Shown here: positions 1 to 5,128 of the stretch, piece after piece | Layout of the letters: each line of letters begins with the position of its first letter | Numbering within the stretch: the stretch's first letter is position 1 | Assembly (NCBI GenBank): GCA_023251335.1 | Contig: JAHEZA010000119.1 | Span: 1-7,198 of the forward strand | Source of the DNA: Chitinophagaceae bacterium | GTDB lineage: Bacteria > Bacteroidota > Bacteroidia > Chitinophagales > Chitinophagaceae | Direction: 5' to 3' | Length of the DNA: 7,198 bases | Made by a program: the position numbers and the translations under genes | The notes under the pieces: generated by a model | The model's input: the letters and a program-made list of their open reading frames with translations, nothing else | Databases searched by the model: none | Told to the model about the DNA's origin: nothing

Positions 1-101
1 GCTATTGATCGTAACGCAGCTTTTATCTGCTTGTCGGTGCAGTTGCGCAAATCAATAGCGGCCTTATATGTTTTTATGATGAGAGGTTCAACAGGTTGCA
101 T
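1..101 (-). CDS. proA: Probable glutamate-5-semialdehyde dehydrogenase (gamma-glutamyl phosphate reductase), N-terminal fragment
   Basis: Reading leftwards from an ATG at 101-99, the frame stays open for 33 codons and leaves the window. The peptide begins MQPVEPLIIKTYKAAIDL and continues with a charged helical stretch, as expected for the amino end of an aldehyde-dehydrogenase-fold protein, but no catalytic motif falls inside the window. The call rests mainly on context: it lies on the same strand 124 bases downstream of proB, and proB-proA is a classic pair. ProA would reduce gamma-glutamyl phosphate to glutamate-5-semialdehyde with NADPH in the cytoplasm, using the product of ProB. The bases before the ATG are A-rich on the coding strand, as is usual in Bacteroidota. 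The gene could instead be another downstream partner; the missing remainder would settle this. Confidence 0.62.
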   Translation of the reverse strand, partial: MQPVEPLIIKTYKAAIDLRNCTDKQIKAALRSI

Positions 102-123
102 GTTGTGTTTTTTGGTTTGTCTC

Positions 124-153
124 GCCCCCAATCCCCTCTCCTTCAGAGAGGGC
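124..153. repeat. GC-rich palindromic intergenic repeat between proB and proA
   Basis: CCCTCTC (134-140) and GAGAGGG (146-152) form a perfect 7-bp stem around a 5-base loop. The stem is preceded by a C-rich tract (124-136). The pattern of a C-run, a short linker and a CCCTCTC hairpin resembles short palindromic units that I recall as dispersed between genes in many Bacteroidota genomes; that comparison is from memory. Inside the proBA transcript it could act as an mRNA processing or attenuation hairpin, but there is no U-tract on either strand, so a simple intrinsic terminator is unlikely. Confidence 0.55.
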
Positions 154-225
154 CGCTGAAGATAGTGGCACTAATGTTTTATAAAAGTCAATAATTTTAG
201 TCGTACGATAGTTTTAAAAAATGAT

Positions 226-1260
226 TTAAAAAAGCACAATATCATCCGCATGCGCTGCCATCACATGTTTTACATGCAGGTTTTGGAGCAGTGGTTCAGC
301 CGCAATCTTTACCTTAGCCACACCGATGATTTTTTCTTCGTCATTCATTATCTGCACTACCTCGCCCGCAGCAAATTTACCCTGAACGTTCGTAACGCCA
401 ACAGTTAACAAACTCCGGCGCTGTTCCAACGCCTTCACTGCGCCTTTATCCACGGTGATGCTGCCAATAGTAATGCTGCCACTTGCCAGCCATTTTTGCC
501 TTGCTTTTAAATTGCTTTGCTGCGCGGTGAATATACTTCCGTTGTTGCCCGCAAGCGCATCAGCAAAAGGGTTTATGCCTGATAAACTGCAAATAATTAC
601 CTCGATGCCCAATGATACGGCCAGCCTGGCAAAGGTGAGTTTGGAAACCATTCCGCCAAGGCCCAAAGTGCTTTTATCTTTTTTTACAAAGCCCATCACC
701 TTGCTGTCAATCTTGGCTACGATCGGGATAATTTCATTTTTATCATTTAAAAATCCACCGGCAGAAGTACAAAAAATAATGCGTTGTGCATTAAAGCCAA
801 TGGCTATTAAAGTGGCCAGTTCATCATTGTCTGAAAATTTTAATTCAACATTGCTTACCAAATCATTTTCGTTTACAACGGGTAATATTCCATTGTTCCA
901 AAATGTTTCAAAGGTTTCTTTCAGTTGGAGAAATTGCGGGCGGTTACTGAAATGATGCCGCTCGCAAAGCGCCTGTGCCACGGGGATTTTATAGTCTGCA
1001 AAATATTTTTGATACCCTTGTATCAAAATGGGATTGCCAATAGCTGCGGCGGCTTTTCTTTCGCTTAAAGTTCCTTTATAATGTTGAAGAAACGCTTTGC
1101 CGCTGCCCACTGCGCCGCTACTCACCAACGCCACGTTATATGTTTTTGAAAGACCGGCAATAGACGCCGCCACTTTTTTAATAACCGGTTTCCTGATCAC
1201 TCCATTGTCGTCAGTTATGGATGCCGTGCCGAGTTTAATTACAATTACCTGCTTTTGCAT
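226..1260 (-). CDS. proB: Glutamate 5-kinase (gamma-glutamyl kinase)
   Basis: ATP-dependent phosphorylation of glutamate to gamma-glutamyl phosphate, the first and normally feedback-regulated step of proline synthesis in the cytoplasm. The 344-residue protein shows the amino acid kinase fold: VIKLGTASI at 7-15, the glycine-rich LVSSGAVGSGK at 45-55, the substrate loop NEND at 130-133 followed by FSDNDELAT at 142-150, and the GLGGMVSKL nucleotide-binding loop at 200-208. KARQKWLASG (252-261) marks the kinase end, and about residues 268-344 form a PUA domain with the usual closing hydrophobic strand. Length is close to other PUA-bearing ProB proteins. The TD pair usual near residue 165 in the enterobacterial enzyme is TS here, and the loop usually written GTGGM has Leu; these look like lineage differences, not loss of function. 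The ATG at 1258-1260 directly precedes the kinase motif. A probable proA follows on the same strand. Confidence 0.96.
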   Translation of the reverse strand: MQKQVIVIKLGTASITDDNGVIRKPVIKKVAASIAGLSKTYNVALVSSGAVGSGKAFLQHYKGTLSERKAAAAIGNPILIQGYQKYFADYKIPVAQALCERHHFSNRPQFLQLKETFETFWNNGILPVVNENDLVSNVELKFSDNDELATLIAIGFNAQRIIFCTSAGGFLNDKNEIIPIVAKIDSKVMGFVKKDKSTLGLGGMVSKLTFARLAVSLGIEVIICSLSGINPFADALAGNNGSIFTAQQSNLKARQKWLASGSITIGSITVDKGAVKALEQRRSLLTVGVTNVQGKFAAGEVVQIMNDEEKIIGVAKVKIAAEPLLQNLHVKHVMAAHADDIVLF

Positions 1261-1264
1261 CCGG

Positions 1265-1272
1265 CAAAAATA
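1265..1272 (-). promoter_or_regulatory. Candidate Bacteroidota -7 box just upstream of proB
   Basis: Read on the minus strand, these bases are TATTTTTG, a full match to the TAnnTTTG -7 consensus of Bacteroidota sigma-ABfr. The box ends only four bases before the proB ATG, so transcription from it would begin at or very near the start codon and give a leaderless or almost leaderless message. I see no good TTG-type -33 element at the expected distance, which lowers confidence. Confidence 0.3.
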
Positions 1273-1382
1273 TTGATTACGGGATAATTAAAAATGTTGA
1301 TTTGCGTAATTAATAATTTCATGCATATGGAATTGGTTTCGCGGTTTGTGTTTTCATCAAACATTGAAAATAAGTATTCGAA

Positions 1383-1658
1383 GAATTTGTTTGTTTACTG
1401 TTTCATAAATGCAGATTTTATATACGCCGGGCACAAGCATGGCTGACGCACAAATATCTTTGCTACTAAGCTTGCGCCAAAAGTGGGGAAACGTGTATGA
1501 AATGCAAGAGGATTATAACTTATCAACCCGATGTGAATATTTTTTATTTATTTTTATCGTAATAAAAAAATACCTTGAACGCTTATTGAGAATCCTCACG
1601 ATTGAAAACTAACTGTTGATTCAAAAAGAAATAGGAGAATTTGTTGGTTTACTGGTTC
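1383..1658. repeat. Imperfect 22-base direct repeat pair (1383-1404 and 1637-1658)
   Basis: Both copies start GAATTTGTT, continue GTTTACTG after one variable base, and end in TTC. They agree at 20 of 22 positions, with T/G differences at the 10th and 19th bases. The copies lie 254 bases apart in the same orientation inside the noncoding spacer. They could be remnants of a small duplicated or inserted segment, or simply T-rich sequence of low complexity. Confidence 0.4.
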
Positions 1659-1750
1659 TAACTTTTAGACTTGGAAACTGCTTGCGAATTAAAGTATTAG
1701 TATAGACAGCGGTTTTTATAATAGTATTACTAACTATTCAAATTAAAACA

Positions 1751-2293
1751 ATGAACTCTGAGAAATTTAAACTGGCATTTGAAGAAATTCAAAAACGAAT
1801 TGAACTTCCGGAATATTTAAAAGTTATTTGTACAAACCTTTCAATAGAGAAGCCAAAAATAGAAGTAAATGAAGTTTTGCACAATTACGGAATAAACCCT
1901 TCAATAGCAAAGGTTGATTTTTTACACCTAATCTTTGAATACATTAAACTTTCTTTAGAAGATAATATATTAACGAATGGAGAGAGGGATCATATCAAGT
2001 ATTTAAAACGATTATTTCAAATTCAGCCTGGCGATTTTCAACTTCACAATAGTTGGCAAGTAGAAAAAGTAATGGCTCTTCAGTTATCAAAGATTTACGA
2101 AGATAATTTTGTAACTCCTGAAGAGGCGTTACTTAAAGTTGATCTGCAGGAGCTTTTTGATTTAAGTTTTGATGAAATGAATGAGTATTCTAAAAAAGAA
2201 GCAATAGTTTCAATTCAAAAAGGTGCCTCAGCCCAAGATTTAGATGTTTTTTTTACTCATACTGAGTATTTCAAATTAAGATCGTCTTTGTAA
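1751..2293 (+). CDS. Orphan helical protein with two TerB-like acidic repeats, function unknown
   Basis: A 180-residue soluble protein with no signal peptide or membrane segment, predicted almost wholly helical. It contains an internal duplication: EDNILTNGE at 70-78, followed about ten residues later by LKRLF, and EDNFVTPEE at 117-125, followed likewise by LQELF. The pattern of an acidic turn, a Thr-x-x-Glu helix start and a following Leu-rich helix recalls the repeated acidic helical hairpins of the TerB (tellurite resistance B-like) fold, so a TerB-like metal- or partner-binding role is a reasonable guess and no more. The ATG at 1751 follows an A-rich stretch (AAATTAAAACA), the usual start context in Bacteroidota. 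The gene is noticeably more AT-rich than proB or the lipoprotein gene and has no obvious operon partner, which fits an accessory or transferred gene. Hairpins at 2326-2387 lie just downstream and may end its transcript. Confidence 0.72.
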   Translation: MNSEKFKLAFEEIQKRIELPEYLKVICTNLSIEKPKIEVNEVLHNYGINPSIAKVDFLHLIFEYIKLSLEDNILTNGERDHIKYLKRLFQIQPGDFQLHNSWQVEKVMALQLSKIYEDNFVTPEEALLKVDLQELFDLSFDEMNEYSKKEAIVSIQKGASAQDLDVFFTHTEYFKLRSSL

Positions 2294-2325
2294 ACTTTCT
2301 TTTTAATTCAATGAAAATTGGAACC

Positions 2326-2387
2326 ATATCGGAATGTGTTCTGAAACAGTTCCGGTATTTCATGCTGCTGTTGGCGTCTCGCCGACA
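2326..2387. repeat. Tandem hairpins downstream of the TerB-like gene
   Basis: The first hairpin pairs ATATCGGAA (2326-2334) with TTCCGGTAT (2350-2358), including one G-T wobble, and continues inward through TGTT (2337-2340) with AAAC-type partners to a CTGA loop. The second pairs TGTTGGCG (2369-2376) with CGCCGACA (2380-2387) with one wobble around a TCT loop. Together they begin 33 bases after the upstream stop codon. They lack a U-tract, so they may be a dispersed REP-like unit, a 3-prime mRNA stabiliser, or a non-canonical terminator. Confidence 0.55.
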
Positions 2388-2651
2388 TCAATCAAACCCG
2401 GAGCATTACAGTAAACGAACTTTTTTTGTGAATTTTTATTTTGTCTGTAAAGTTTTCTTCCATAAATTTTCTGAGATAAGTGTGAAGGATTTTACTACTA
2501 TTGGTAGCATGCGGATTAATAAAAACCGGATGGTTAATATGAGTTTTATCCGTCCTGAGTTGCAAACTCAAGGACAGCGACGTATTCTACTCCTCTTTGG
2601 TCTTCCTGTATAAAAATGTCATAAAACAAAAAGCTGCCGCCGATGTTAGTA

Positions 2652-2690
2652 ATGATTATTTTTTATTAACCTGGCAATAAAAATAATCAT
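2652..2690. terminator. Long AT-rich hairpin, possible bidirectional terminator
   Basis: A 16-base arm (2652-2667, ATGATTATTTTTTATT) pairs with a 15-base arm (2676-2690) with a single bulged T, leaving the loop AACCTGGC. The arms consist almost only of A and T, giving A- and T-runs on both strands. It resembles a low-GC bidirectional terminator or the end of a lost element. No adjacent gene clearly needs a terminator here, so the role is uncertain. Confidence 0.4.
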
Positions 2691-2818
2691 CTCATATTGA
2701 TTCACGGGAAAAATTAATTACGCTAAAGTATCCGGGTAGGAGCAGTTGGTGCTGGAAAATCGGACAGGCTGGTACATGAGAGCCTATTCGTACAAAACAC
2801 AAAAGGGGTATAGTATTT

Positions 2819-2933
2819 TTTTCAGGGGTTAAAGATTTTAATAAAAAAATTTTAATCCAGGCAACTCTTTACCTTTTTACAACGATACGATAACCGGGCC
2901 CTTCCATAGATTTATTCCGGTACCCCCTGAAAA
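2819..2933. repeat. Spaced inverted repeat with a competing arm
   Basis: TTTTCAGGGGT (2819-2829) is complementary to ACCCCCTGAAAA (2922-2933) with one bulged C, across a 92-base spacer. The same 3-prime arm can also pair through TACCCC (2921-2926) with GGGGTA (2805-2810). Inside the spacer ACCGG (2893-2897) pairs with CCGGT (2917-2921). This permits alternative structures upstream of the lipoprotein gene, but whether the segment is transcribed is unknown. Confidence 0.35.
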
Positions 2934-2957
2934 GACTTATAAGTAATTCTATAAGTC
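2934..2957. promoter_or_regulatory. Perfect 8-bp dyad upstream of the lipoprotein gene, candidate operator
   Basis: GACTTATA (2934-2941) and TATAAGTC (2950-2957) are exact inverted repeats around an 8-base spacer. The left half is part of the palindrome ACTTATAAGT, so TATAAGT occurs twice in direct orientation with 12-base spacing. The dyad ends 58 bases before the ATG at 3016 and lies just upstream of a weak -7-like TAACTTG at 2977-2983. Position and symmetry suit a dimeric regulator site; no specific regulator can be named. Confidence 0.35.
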
Positions 2958-3015
2958 AGTCGCACCTGTGTTTCTATAACTTGATTTTTTATTTTTTAAT
3001 TCTAAATTAATTTTT

Positions 3016-4131
3016 ATGCAAAAGATCATTCAGAAAAAACGCAACTTAATAGTTACAATGGCCGGCAGTTTTTTAATGCTGCTAATTTTTTTACAGGCAT
3101 GCCGTAAATTTCCTCACGCCCCATTCCCGACCTTCACAAATGATTTCCAGCAAGTAAATCTTGTAGCCAACAATAGCAATTACGGGGCTGTAACGGTAGA
3201 TCCCACGTTGCTCAACGGGTGGGGGATAGCATTTGCATCTTCAGGGCCGGCATGGCTTTCCGCCAATGGATCAGGACTTAGCCCCATATACAATGCCGCA
3301 GGCGCCATATTAAGGCCGCCGGTAACGATCCCTACAAATGATGCAGCTACGGGTGGCTCGCCCACAGGTATTGTATTTAATGGAACAACCGGCTTCAGGC
3401 TTTCCAACGGTAATCCCGCCAGGTTTATTTTTGTTGGTGAAGATGGCGTTATCTCCGGCTGGAATGCAGGAAATGCAGCGGAAGTTGCTAAAAACAATAC
3501 GGGAGCGGTGTATAAGGGTCTTACGCTTGCAATGGATGGAGGTGTTCCTTTTTTATACGCAGCCAATTTTATCGGGAAAAAAATAGAAGTCTACGACACA
3601 TTATGGAATAAAGTAAATAAAAATTTTTGGGATCCCTCCATACCATCAGATTATGCCCCATTCAACGTGCAGGGCATTAACGGGAAAATATATGTACTGT
3701 ATGCAAAGCTTGGTGAAGATATTGATGAAGCCCACGGGCCGGGTACAGGCTTCGTTGATATTTATAACCCGGATGGTTCTTTGGTAAAGCGGTTTATTTC
3801 GCACGGCGCATTAAATGCTCCATGGGGTGTTACCGCAGTTCCATCTTCCTTTTTTTCTACACCAGTTAGCAAAGGAACTATCGTTCTTGTTGGTAATTTT
3901 GGTGATGGCCGGATAAACGCCTACGAGGAAAATGGGCAATTACTTGGGCCGCTTCGCAGCAAGGGTAACCCCATTGTAATTGACGGATTATGGGCTTTGT
4001 CTTTTGCTCCTGCCACAGCTACCAGTGTTAATCCTAACTGGCTCTTTTTCTCAGCTGGGCCTAAAGATGAGGCAGATGGGCTGTTTGGATATATTACTGC
4101 TGAAGTGGATGACATGAAAACATCTAATTAA
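3016..4131 (+). CDS. TIGR03118-family beta-propeller lipoprotein
   Basis: The 371-residue product starts with a basic N-terminus and hydrophobic segment ending in the lipobox LQAC, with Cys29 as the lipidated residue. The bases CRKFPH that follow contain no acidic cluster of the kind that signals surface export in Bacteroidota, so a periplasm-facing lipoprotein is more likely. The mature part carries the hallmarks of the TIGR03118 family of uncharacterised proteins: VDPTLLNGWGIAF (61-73), the SPTGIVFN strand (115-122), FVGEDGVISGWN (139-150), AVYKGLTLA (164-172), YAANF (181-185), APFNVQ (214-219), LNAPWGVTAVP (266-276), VGNFGDGRINAY (292-303), IDGLWALSF (322-330) and SAGPKDEADGLFG (346-358). 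These recurring short motifs suggest a beta-propeller. The family is best known from PEP-CTERM organisms, but no PEP-CTERM tail is present here. The true activity is unknown; binding or structural roles outside the cytoplasm are the sensible guess. Confidence 0.88.
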   Translation: MQKIIQKKRNLIVTMAGSFLMLLIFLQACRKFPHAPFPTFTNDFQQVNLVANNSNYGAVTVDPTLLNGWGIAFASSGPAWLSANGSGLSPIYNAAGAILRPPVTIPTNDAATGGSPTGIVFNGTTGFRLSNGNPARFIFVGEDGVISGWNAGNAAEVAKNNTGAVYKGLTLAMDGGVPFLYAANFIGKKIEVYDTLWNKVNKNFWDPSIPSDYAPFNVQGINGKIYVLYAKLGEDIDEAHGPGTGFVDIYNPDGSLVKRFISHGALNAPWGVTAVPSSFFSTPVSKGTIVLVGNFGDGRINAYEENGQLLGPLRSKGNPIVIDGLWALSFAPATATSVNPNWLFFSAGPKDEADGLFGYITAEVDDMKTSN

Positions 4132-4149
4132 TGATTACAAAAGCTTTTC

Positions 4150-4190
4150 TATACAGACCCGGCAGGTTTTAACCTGCCCAGGTCTGTATA
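4150..4190. terminator. Strong bipartite hairpin, likely bidirectional terminator or dispersed palindrome
   Basis: The outer arms TATACAGACC (4150-4159) and GGTCTGTATA (4181-4190) pair perfectly. After a small internal loop, GGCAGGTT (4161-4168) pairs with AACCTGCC (4171-4178). It begins 18 bases after the lipoprotein stop codon and lies between two convergent genes, so it is well placed to stop transcription from both sides. The sequence resembles the GACCTGGCAGGTTTT-type palindromes that I recall as common in Bacteroidota intergenic DNA, which would make it a mobile-style repeat used as a terminator. Confidence 0.7.
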
Positions 4191-4201
4191 AAGTTCTATT
4201 C

Positions 4202-4224
4202 CGAAATAACCGGGATTTATTTCG
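4202..4224. repeat. Second hairpin in the convergent intergenic region
   Basis: CGAAATAA (4202-4209) and TTATTTCG (4217-4224) are perfect 8-bp inverted arms around the loop CCGGGAT. It lies 11 bases beyond the larger hairpin and 116 bases from the end of the SYLF gene. It probably adds to transcription termination or 3-prime end protection for one or both convergent genes. Confidence 0.5.
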
Positions 4225-4339
4225 CCCATGTTGGTGTGCCCAAAAATTCTATCACATCTTAAAGCCAATGCCGCTTTTGTTCCGTAATAAAGCAATTTTT
4301 ATTTAAAAAAAGGCGAGTTAAGACCACTTAATCTTATGC

Positions 4340-4870
4340 CTATTCAAAAGCGGTGTACTTAAATTTTTGGCCACCGACTGAAGCTTCGTACATGAGTCCT
4401 TTTTTAGCCATGGTGAAAACGGCTACGCCTCCGTTGTATTTTGCATCGGCAGACGCTCCTGCGGCGGCAGCTACAGCTGAAACCTGCGCTGAAAATTCAA
4501 TTTTATTTTTTTTAAATCTTTCCAGTTGTTCATTGGTTTCAAAAAAAACTACTTCGCGGTAAGCCTGCCCGCCTGCCTGGAAACCAATGGTTACCTGCGT
4601 CATTTTTGCTGATCCAACCTTGTTGCCACCAACATAAAGAATGCCTGTACCCGCAGCGCCACCTACACCAAGTCCGCCCTTGCCTACGTTGGGAAATATT
4701 ACATAGCCCGCCGCTCCGCTAAAAAACTTCGACAATTCGGAGTCTTGTTTTAAAAATGCCTGCTTTGCTTCATCGCATTCTTTTTTAAGTGTTTCTATTT
4801 TTTCTGCCGATTGACCAAAGCTTGAAATAGCTAACAATAGTCCGATGGTAATTAAAGATAATTTTGACAT
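4340..4870 (-). CDS. Secreted SYLF/YSC84-domain lipid-binding protein
   Basis: A 176-residue protein when started at the ATG at 4868-4870. That start gives a clean signal peptide (MSKLSLITIGLLLAISSFGQ, cleavage likely after Gln20), whereas the in-frame ATG at 4943-4945 would add 25 residues in front of it and is disfavoured. The mature part is a single SYLF domain (formerly DUF500): AAGYVIFPNVGKGGLGVGG at 53-71, IGFQAGGQAYREVVFFET at 95-112, and VAVFTMAKKGLMYEASVGG at 149-167. The domain binds phospholipids or phosphoinositides in eukaryotic Ysc84 and SH3YL1; the bacterial members are secreted or periplasmic and poorly understood, so envelope lipid binding is an inference. The gene stands alone, converging on the lipoprotein gene and diverging from the oxidoreductase pair. 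Confidence 0.92.
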   Translation of the reverse strand: MSKLSLITIGLLLAISSFGQSAEKIETLKKECDEAKQAFLKQDSELSKFFSGAAGYVIFPNVGKGGLGVGGAAGTGILYVGGNKVGSAKMTQVTIGFQAGGQAYREVVFFETNEQLERFKKNKIEFSAQVSAVAAAAGASADAKYNGGVAVFTMAKKGLMYEASVGGQKFKYTAFE

Positions 4871-5038
4871 AAATTTTGATTTTACTGTAAAAATGCAAAT
4901 AAAACGTTCATCCGCCAAATCAATCATTCCACCATTGGTTGGCACAGCCCGGTTGGCCGAAGGTGCGCCTTACACCAAGCCACACTGTTCGTAAATTTCA
5001 GAATGGTACTTAAGTAAAAAAAACAGAAGAGTTAAGAG

Positions 5039-5128
5039 ATGGAAGTTTTAATTATCTTTAAAAAGCAATTTGAAAAAAATCCCGAAGAAAAATTTTTCCA
5101 AAATTTAAAAAACCATCCTGCTAAATGA
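5039..5128 (+). CDS. Candidate 29-residue small ORF overlapping the first Gfo/Idh gene
   Basis: From an ATG at 5039 the frame encodes MEVLIIFKKQFEKNPEEKF and ends after 29 residues at a TGA (5126-5128) that overlaps the next ATG (5125-5127) in an ATGA arrangement. AGAAGAGTTAAGAG directly before the ATG is purine-rich and could serve as a ribosome site. The peptide has a hydrophobic start and a charged, Lys/Glu-rich remainder. The stop/start overlap would allow translational coupling to the oxidoreductase, whose own ATG has no Shine-Dalgarno sequence. Very short AT-rich frames arise by chance, so this stays a candidate. Confidence 0.28.
   Translation: MEVLIIFKKQFEKNPEEKFFQNLKNHPAK

Larger units (their letters stand above)
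1261..1750. other. AT-rich spacer of about 490 bases without a convincing gene
   Basis: This spacer separates the leftward proB from the rightward gene at 1751, so promoters of both must lie in it. The only ATG-started frame of note, 1409-1612 (67 codons), has a run of aromatic and isoleucine residues coded by AT-rich sequence and resembles no family I know, so I do not call it. The region contains an imperfect 22-base direct repeat (1383-1404 and 1637-1658). It also has a weak inverted pair, GCACAAGC (1430-1437) with GCTTGCGC (1470-1477), one mismatch. No tRNA or other RNA gene was recognised. Confidence 0.6.
2294..3015. other. Palindrome-rich intergenic region of about 720 bases, no supported gene
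   Basis: No reading frame here looks like a protein. A 100-codon frame at 2311-2613 (+) begins inside two hairpins and has no family signature. On the minus strand, stretches near 2400-2660 read as plausible peptide (for example VEYVAVLEFATQDG) but are broken by stops and a frame change, so at best they are a decayed fragment. What is present is secondary structure: hairpins at 2326-2358, 2369-2387 and 2652-2690, a spaced inverted repeat 2819-2933 and a dyad at 2934-2957. These are listed separately. Confidence 0.6.

Noticed and set aside
455..955. 166-codon forward frame opposite proB
   Set aside because: Antisense shadow of proB, whose conserved kinase motifs on the minus strand fully explain the region.
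1409..1612. 67-codon forward frame in the spacer after proB
   Set aside because: Composition is dominated by AT-driven Phe, Ile and Tyr runs, there is no plausible ribosome site or family signature, and the frame sits between direct repeats.
2311..2613. 100-codon forward frame downstream of the TerB-like gene
   Set aside because: It runs through two strong hairpins, has no domain signature, and competing frames on the other strand look equally protein-like, so chance is the simpler explanation.
2390..2665. Minus-strand peptide-like stretches (for example VEYVAVLEFATQDG and HPVFINPHA in different frames)
   Set aside because: They need a frame change and contain stops, and no family is recognisable. 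Could be a decayed gene, but the evidence is too thin for a pseudogene call.
2734..2812. Walker A-like peptide VGAVGAGKS in a short forward frame
   Set aside because: Open for only about 26 codons between stops, has no start codon or downstream P-loop NTPase motifs; most likely coincidence.
4871..4945. N-terminal extension of the SYLF protein from an upstream in-frame ATG
   Set aside because: It would bury the signal peptide behind 25 unrelated residues; the ATG at 4868-4870 gives a normal exported protein.
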